A program made the position numbers and the translations under genes. Shown here piece after piece: positions 7,410 through 10,964 of a stretch of 10,964 bases of DNA. Every line of letters starts with the position of its first letter. The stretch's first letter is position 1. The notes under the pieces are model-generated. The model saw only the letters and a list, made by a program, of their open reading frames with translations. It was not told the origin of the DNA and did no database searches. This stretch comes from Thalassiosira profunda (taxonomy: Eukaryota > Bacillariophyta > Thalassiosirophyceae > Thalassiosirales > Thalassiosiraceae), in contig JALLAP010000775.1 in assembly GCA_036939355.1 (NCBI GenBank), positions 1 to 10,964 on the forward strand, given 5' to 3'.

Positions 7410-8927
7410 TCAGTGAATATCGTAAATCAACGGCCTCTCGGATCCGATGTAGCCCTGGGCGAATCTCAACCCCTCATCCGTTGGACTGCTAAACGCCACC
7501 AACTCTAAAGGCACCGCCATGCCGAATATCAAGTGATCCCTCGCGGCCGTGACCAGGTTAGAGGCGATGCCCTTTTGGCGATGGGCTTTGTGCACCCAAA
7601 TCTGGTGCACCCCGAGGAGCGCTCTGGATGGTTTCAACGAGCGGGAAATGGAGTCACCTCCTTTGCTCGGAAGGTACGCATAGGCTCGCTGAATTCGCTT
7701 CACCATGAGAAGGCCCACCACTCGCTTCTTCCAGATGTACAAATACGACGTCATGGCCGCATCTGCCCCCAAAGAATCGTCACTGCTCCTACTCGCAAAC
7801 CCCAGCTCCTTGTCGACAATCGTCTTCACGTCCGTCACCTTTTTCTGGTGCTGCGGCGCATCGTCCGGCCGCACCTCCAAAATCCTGTCCTTTCCGAACG
7901 TCCCAACGCACCGCTCGTTCTTCCACCCCGCGCAAGCCACGCCCTCCTTGTACTCCTTGCACACTTTGGCGTGCTCCGCATCGTCTTCGTCCAGTCCGTG
8001 CACGCGCATCATTCCGCAAATGCCGCAGATCGTTCGCTTCCCGAACGAATTTTGGCCAAAGTCAAGGAAGAGTTGATTCGATTGCTTTTGCTTCTTGGCC
8101 GGCTTAGCCTGCGCGGTCTGATCCGTGCCCCTCGTTTTGTTGGATTTGCCCAGTGAACTCTTAGTCGTTGCGGGATACTTTCGAAAGAAGTTGTTGGACG
8201 GAGGGTTGGCAGGGGGTGCTGTGGATGGCGTGCCAATTGTGGAGGGCGTGCCCATGTTCAGGTGTTCACGCTCCGACGGCCGGTGGGTAAGGCCGCGAAA
8301 TCGAGCATCGTCCGGTTCCAACAAACACTGGGGAGTGCCTGCGCCTCCTTTGGCCGTCGGACTCCCCTTCCCATCGCCTGGTTCATCGGCGCCTGCATAA
8401 TTGGACACGTTCTCTTTCTGTACCTGAACCACGGGGCAGCCTCTCCACGTGTCCGGTGTCGGAGGAGTTGCCGGCGTGGACATGTCGTGAGTGTCGTTTG
8501 TAGGAGGCGTCTCTGACGAGTGAGCGCTCCTCTTCCCATCAATCGCACCGCCGCCTCTCTCGGCGGGCGGAGAGCCCTCTGTGGTTGGCGACGGCGGCGT
8601 GTTTGGTTCATGTGTGTCCGGCGTGGTGCTGCTCATCTGCGCAGAGCCGGCGGGTGTACCGAGATGTGGGCGTTTGCGGCACGCTGGCTTGTTCCCTCCT
8701 TCAGCATTCACTTCGACCGATAGATGCTCTTTTGCAGAGTCGTCGCTGACCACCGAGGCTGGCGTTTTGCTGGCATTCGCTGCGCCTGCACCATCGGAGT
8801 GAGGGGTCGCCGGCGTGCCAAACGACGGATGCGTGGACCGTGACGTCGGCGCCTTAGTTCGCTTCGACTTTGAGAAGTAATCCATGATGGACGGTCCGCT
8901 GCCGCCCTTGCCACTGCTGTTCTTCAT
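7410..8927 (-). CDS. ECO1: Sister-chromatid cohesion N-acetyltransferase, ECO1/ESCO family
   Basis: Acetylates the cohesin subunit SMC3 during S phase to lock cohesion. The 505-residue protein has a long disordered half (1-280) and a conserved C-terminal half. The latter opens with QLFLDFGQNSFGKRTICGICGM, the ECO1-type zinc finger. Its ligands here are C301, C304, H319 and C323, so the last is Cys instead of the usual His. The GNAT domain follows: VGLLMVKR (404-411), IWVHKAHRQKGIA with the acetyl-CoA loop RQKGIA (450-455), and AFSSPTDEGLRFA (478-490). The catalytic-region Asp of vertebrate ESCO (FSDPT) is Ser481 here; yeast and plant members also vary at this place. The N-terminus has a PIP-box-like GPSIMDYF (11-18) without the Gln, followed by basic residues. 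About 16 Ser/Thr-Pro sites lie between 38 and 234, suggesting CDK control. The start ATG at 8927 has context GCAGCCATGA. Stop TGA at 7410-7412. Confidence 0.93.
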   Translation of the reverse strand: MKNSSGKGGSGPSIMDYFSKSKRTKAPTSRSTHPSFGTPATPHSDGAGAANASKTPASVVSDDSAKEHLSVEVNAEGGNKPACRKRPHLGTPAGSAQMSSTTPDTHEPNTPPSPTTEGSPPAERGGGAIDGKRSAHSSETPPTNDTHDMSTPATPPTPDTWRGCPVVQVQKENVSNYAGADEPGDGKGSPTAKGGAGTPQCLLEPDDARFRGLTHRPSEREHLNMGTPSTIGTPSTAPPANPPSNNFFRKYPATTKSSLGKSNKTRGTDQTAQAKPAKKQKQSNQLFLDFGQNSFGKRTICGICGMMRVHGLDEDDAEHAKVCKEYKEGVACAGWKNERCVGTFGKDRILEVRPDDAPQHQKKVTDVKTIVDKELGFASRSSDDSLGADAAMTSYLYIWKKRVVGLLMVKRIQRAYAYLPSKGGDSISRSLKPSRALLGVHQIWVHKAHRQKGIASNLVTAARDHLIFGMAVPLELVAFSSPTDEGLRFAQGYIGSERPLIYDIH

Positions 8928-9095
8928 GGCTGCAATGCTCCTGGGTTGGTGGTGGAGGGGAGGGGCCGGAGAGCCAGGCCGAGGGAGATAGATGGGGAGG
9001 AGCGAAGTGGATGGACCACTCGTGACCGCGCCAAATCCGAGTCACGAGTTTACTGCCGGGCGGCCATTCACGATTCACGGAGGCAAGACATGGCG
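8928..9095. promoter_or_regulatory. Probable 5' leader and proximal promoter of the ECO1-like gene
   Basis: This GC-rich stretch lies directly above the ECO1-like start on the minus strand and ends at the left inverted repeat of the MITE-like element. It includes purine/pyrimidine-biased runs just above the ATG. I see no TATA or CCAAT box. Confidence 0.35.
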
Positions 9096-9124
9096 TACAA
9101 AGGGCAGAAATAGTCTGTCTCGCC
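9096..9124 (+). repeat. Left terminal inverted repeat of the MITE-like element
   Basis: Ends with AGAAATAGTCTGTCTCGCC. Pairs with the right end over 28-29 bases with one substitution and one indel in the outermost ten bases. Confidence 0.85.
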
Positions 9125-9164
9125 CGGATCGGTCTGTCTCGTCCCCGTAGAAACCTGGTATAAG

Positions 9165-9223
9165 TCTACGTAGGAACAAAAACATTTCCCCAAGGGGAAA
9201 GTTGGGGAAATTCTACGTAGGAA
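9165..9223. repeat. Symmetric palindrome cluster inside the MITE-like element
   Basis: TCTACGTAGGAA occurs twice in direct orientation (9165-9176 and 9212-9223); each holds the 8-bp palindrome CTACGTAG. Between them, almost exactly centred, is the perfect hairpin TTTCCCC-AA-GGGGAAA (9185-9200). Further palindromes follow at 9233-9244 (GTTCC-CC-GGAAC) and 9249-9269 (TGTCTCG, 7-base loop, CGAGACA). Confidence 0.8.
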
Positions 9224-9442
9224 TAGTACCTAGTTCCCCGGAACGGTCTGTCTCGCCCTCTCCGAGACACGGCGATCTTGCGTGCACCTATATGGCACCA
9301 TTGTTTGACCTTAGACCCAATATAACGCTGCAAAATTATTGTCAAGATACCATACCCGGGTGCTGTGTGCTTGGAATGATCAAAATTGGCCCGGTAGAAG
9401 CTGAGAAATGGGGTGCAAGGTGACCTAAAAATGGGGAAACTA

Positions 9443-9470
9443 GGCGAGACAGACTATTTCTACCCTTGTA
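9443..9470 (-). repeat. Right terminal inverted repeat of the MITE-like element
   Basis: Begins GGCGAGACAGACTATTTCT and ends at CCCTTG followed by TA. It is the inverted partner of the left end. Confidence 0.85.
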
Positions 9471-9638
9471 TGCTATCGAGAGTCCTTGATTCGAGCCAGA
9501 GTCTCTTCTTGCTAATACGGGCGCTCTCCCCCTCGACATTATGGAGGCTCCAATCCTTCGATTAAATTCACATACAATTAGCTGGAACAATTCTACAGGT
9601 ATGGCACCTCCCCGGCACTCTCTCATTTCCGCCCCTCC
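9471..9638. other. Spacer between the MITE-like element and the kinase stop codon
   Basis: Presumably the kinase 3' UTR, since the kinase reads leftward and stops at 9639. No other gene, repeat or RNA structure is evident. Confidence 0.4.
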
Positions 9639-10964
9639 TTAATGCTGGAGGTGCGGAGGCAGTACTTCTCCGTTCATAACCCACTCGTGCGACATGACCT
9701 GCGCCAGAGTTGGCCTGTCTTTTGGGTTTTCGGTGAGCATCCACTGCAAAAGTTCGGTCACTTCTTGAGAGAGGTAAACTGAAGAAAATGCAGATATGAT
9801 GATATCAGTTAGACGACACAAAGCATCACAGACCGGCAAGCCCAAAGTACCCTGAACTTACTCTCCCAAGCTTCCAATTGACGCATAAGATCACCATTAC
9901 AAATGATGTCAAAGCGTTCGTCCTCTCTCGTTGGTATATCGTAGGGAGGAAATCCGGTGACCATAATGTAGAGAATCACTCCCTGCAAACGGTACGAGTT
10001 AAGAAGGTGAGGGAAGCTAGAGCCGAGTACAGGCTGGGTCCAACAAGCAAGCACTCACCGCCGACCACAAATCGACCGCGAAGCCATCGAAGCAATCGGT
10101 ATTGGCGTAGATTTCCGGGCTCATGTAGTTCTTCTTCCCACACGTGCCCATGGGCGTCATGAGCCGTCGGTCGGTTCCGTGCGCCACGTCGGCCGCCCTC
10201 CCGTCGGGATCTCCCGGACAATGGTAGGGCACTCTCAGACACATGCCCATGTCGATGATCAGGCAATGATTCACGTCCACCAAGATATTTTCGAGCGACA
10301 AGTCTCGATGGCAGATGCCCTTGGACTGCAGGTGGTGCAGCCCGAACAGCAGTTGGCGGAACCAGTACCTAGCCACGGGCTCCGACATGCCCCCTGCCCC
10401 CTCGGCAGACTCGTTGGCTTGCCTCTTCTCGGCCACATCCAACACCACCCCGAACAAGTCGCCCCCTCGGCAAAAGGGCATGACGCTGTACAAATGCTCG
10501 TGGTCCTGCAACACCTCCATGCTCCCCAGCACGTTCGGGTGGTCGTTCCCGATCAGCTGCATCGCCGCAATCTCCTTGATGGGATCCTCCAACAGCCTCC
10601 CCCGCATGGCGTGCACCCTCCGCCACTCCACCTGCTTGATCGCCACGTGCTCGCCGGTGATTTCCCACACGATGGGGGCCAGGGGATGGCCGGGCTCGTA
10701 CCCCGCCGCCCGCGCCGCGTCGTCGGCCGCCTCGCCCACGTGCCGTATCAGCACCGTGCAGGCGATGACGCAGCCGTAGATGGCGTCCTGCAGACGGCGC
10801 TGGGGCCAGTAGGCGATGTACGCCGCGGGGTCATGGTGCCGTCCCAATATTGCGCTTTGCGGTGTCGACTGCAGTTGGGGCGGCGGGGGCGGAACGGAGC
10901 CCGGAGAAATTGGTGCACCCACACTGCCACCCGGAGAGACGGGGCCGAGTCTCGGAGATGTTGG
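9639..10964 (-). CDS. Serine/threonine protein kinase, stramenopile-type, 5'-partial, two introns
   Basis: Coding parts in the window are 10964-10059, 9982-9862 and 9778-9639, about 388 residues; the frame is still open at the right edge with no ATG. Kinase landmarks: VAIK with the ATP-binding Lys codon at 10637-10635; a probable alpha-C Glu in KEIAA (codon 10574); the hinge VMPFCRGGDL; the catalytic loop HRDLSLEN (10310-10287); DMG instead of DFG (10253-10245); an activation loop with GTCGKKNYMSPEI (SPE at 10121-10113); and DLWSA-GVILYIMVTGFPPYD across intron 1. The C-lobe ends LLQWMLTENPKDRPTLAQVMSHEWV. All catalytic residues are present, so it should be active. The Gly-rich loop is weak (about DAIYGCVIACTVL), with a roughly 25-residue stretch before VAIK. 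A Pro-rich segment precedes the domain. Substrate and pathway cannot be told; the fold is CAMK-like. Stop TAA at 9639-9641. Confidence 0.9.
9779..9861 (-). other. Kinase intron 2 (83 nt)
   Basis: Donor GAGA|GTAAGT (first intron base 9861) and acceptor TTCTTCAG|TTT (last intron base 9779), phase 1. The split codon A|TT gives Ile and yields QLEAWEIYLSQEVTELLQW, a normal kinase C-lobe sequence. Confidence 0.9.
9983..10058 (-). other. Kinase intron 1 (76 nt)
   Basis: Donor GCG|GTGAGT (first intron base 10058) and acceptor TTTGCAG|GGA (last intron base 9983), phase 0. Splicing joins DLWSA to GVILYIMV, the conserved kinase subdomain IX helix. Confidence 0.93.

Larger units (their letters stand above)
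9096..9470. mobile_element. MITE-like non-autonomous DNA transposon with terminal inverted repeats
   Basis: A 29-base end (9096-9124) matches the inverted complement of 9443-9470 with one mismatch and one missing A. The shared core is AGAAATAGTCTGTCTCGCC at 9106-9124, inverted at 9443-9461. Both ends are bordered by TA (9096-9097 and 9469-9470), which fits a TA target-site duplication as in Tc1/mariner or Stowaway-type elements. The body is about 371 bases and has no transposase reading frame. Further copies of GGTCTGTCTCG occur inside at 9131-9141 and 9245-9255. Superfamily is inference from the TA only. It lies between the ECO1-like promoter and the kinase 3' end. Confidence 0.8.

Noticed and set aside
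9202..9423. 73-codon plus-strand frame inside the MITE-like element
   Set aside because: Too short, begins inside a palindrome cluster and shows no transposase motif such as a DDE/D signature.
1..10964. Prokaryotic defence island, CRISPR array or operon
   Set aside because: Spliceosomal introns, organelle and ER targeting signals, and eukaryote-only families (ECO1, XRCC3, ER DnaJ) show nuclear DNA; no spaced direct-repeat array is present.

Overview
The window is nuclear DNA of a eukaryote, most likely a diatom or a close stramenopile alga. Three things point there. Genes are compact, with few and very short introns (76, 83 and 90 nt, all with GTGAGT or GTAAGT donors). The ER and mitochondrial targeting peptides are eukaryotic. 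Several protein families have a stramenopile flavour: a kinase with HRDLSLEN and DMG motifs, a leucine-rich repeat protein with a diatom-type tail, and a beta-rich 'GAG-x4-NG-x-Y' module. The assignment to diatoms is from memory of family style, not from a search.

Layout, left to right. (1) 2-2529, plus strand: the 3' part of a large gene. It has a helical scaffold that recalls the non-catalytic part of USP9X/USP34-type ubiquitin hydrolases, then the beta module, more scaffold, and seven leucine-rich repeats. Its reading frame is broken once near 929-946. (2) 2650-3906, minus: mitochondrial lipoyl synthase. (3) 4112-5323, minus, one intron: an ER-lumenal DnaJ co-chaperone with a signal peptide and a C-terminal SDEL. 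(4) 5324-5826: the divergent intergenic region, with an AT-rich core. (5) 5827-7335, plus: a RecA/RAD51-family protein closest to XRCC3, with a long Gln-rich insertion before Walker A. (6) 7410-8927, minus: an ECO1/ESCO cohesin acetyltransferase. (7) 9096-9470: a short element with near-perfect 28-29 bp terminal inverted repeats flanked by TA, i.e. a MITE-like non-autonomous transposon. (8) 9639-10964, minus, two introns: a Ser/Thr kinase whose 5' end lies beyond the right edge.

The genes are mostly unrelated housekeeping functions. The one suggestive pair is XRCC3-like and ECO1-like, both acting in recombination and sister-chromatid cohesion. They are convergent with only 74 nt between stop codons, so their 3' UTRs probably overlap. 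I see no prokaryotic operon, CRISPR array, tRNA or rRNA, and no strong evidence for a wholly new system. The most unusual items are the scaffold plus LRR fusion with its frame break, the MITE with its nested palindromes, and the insertion in the XRCC3-like protein.
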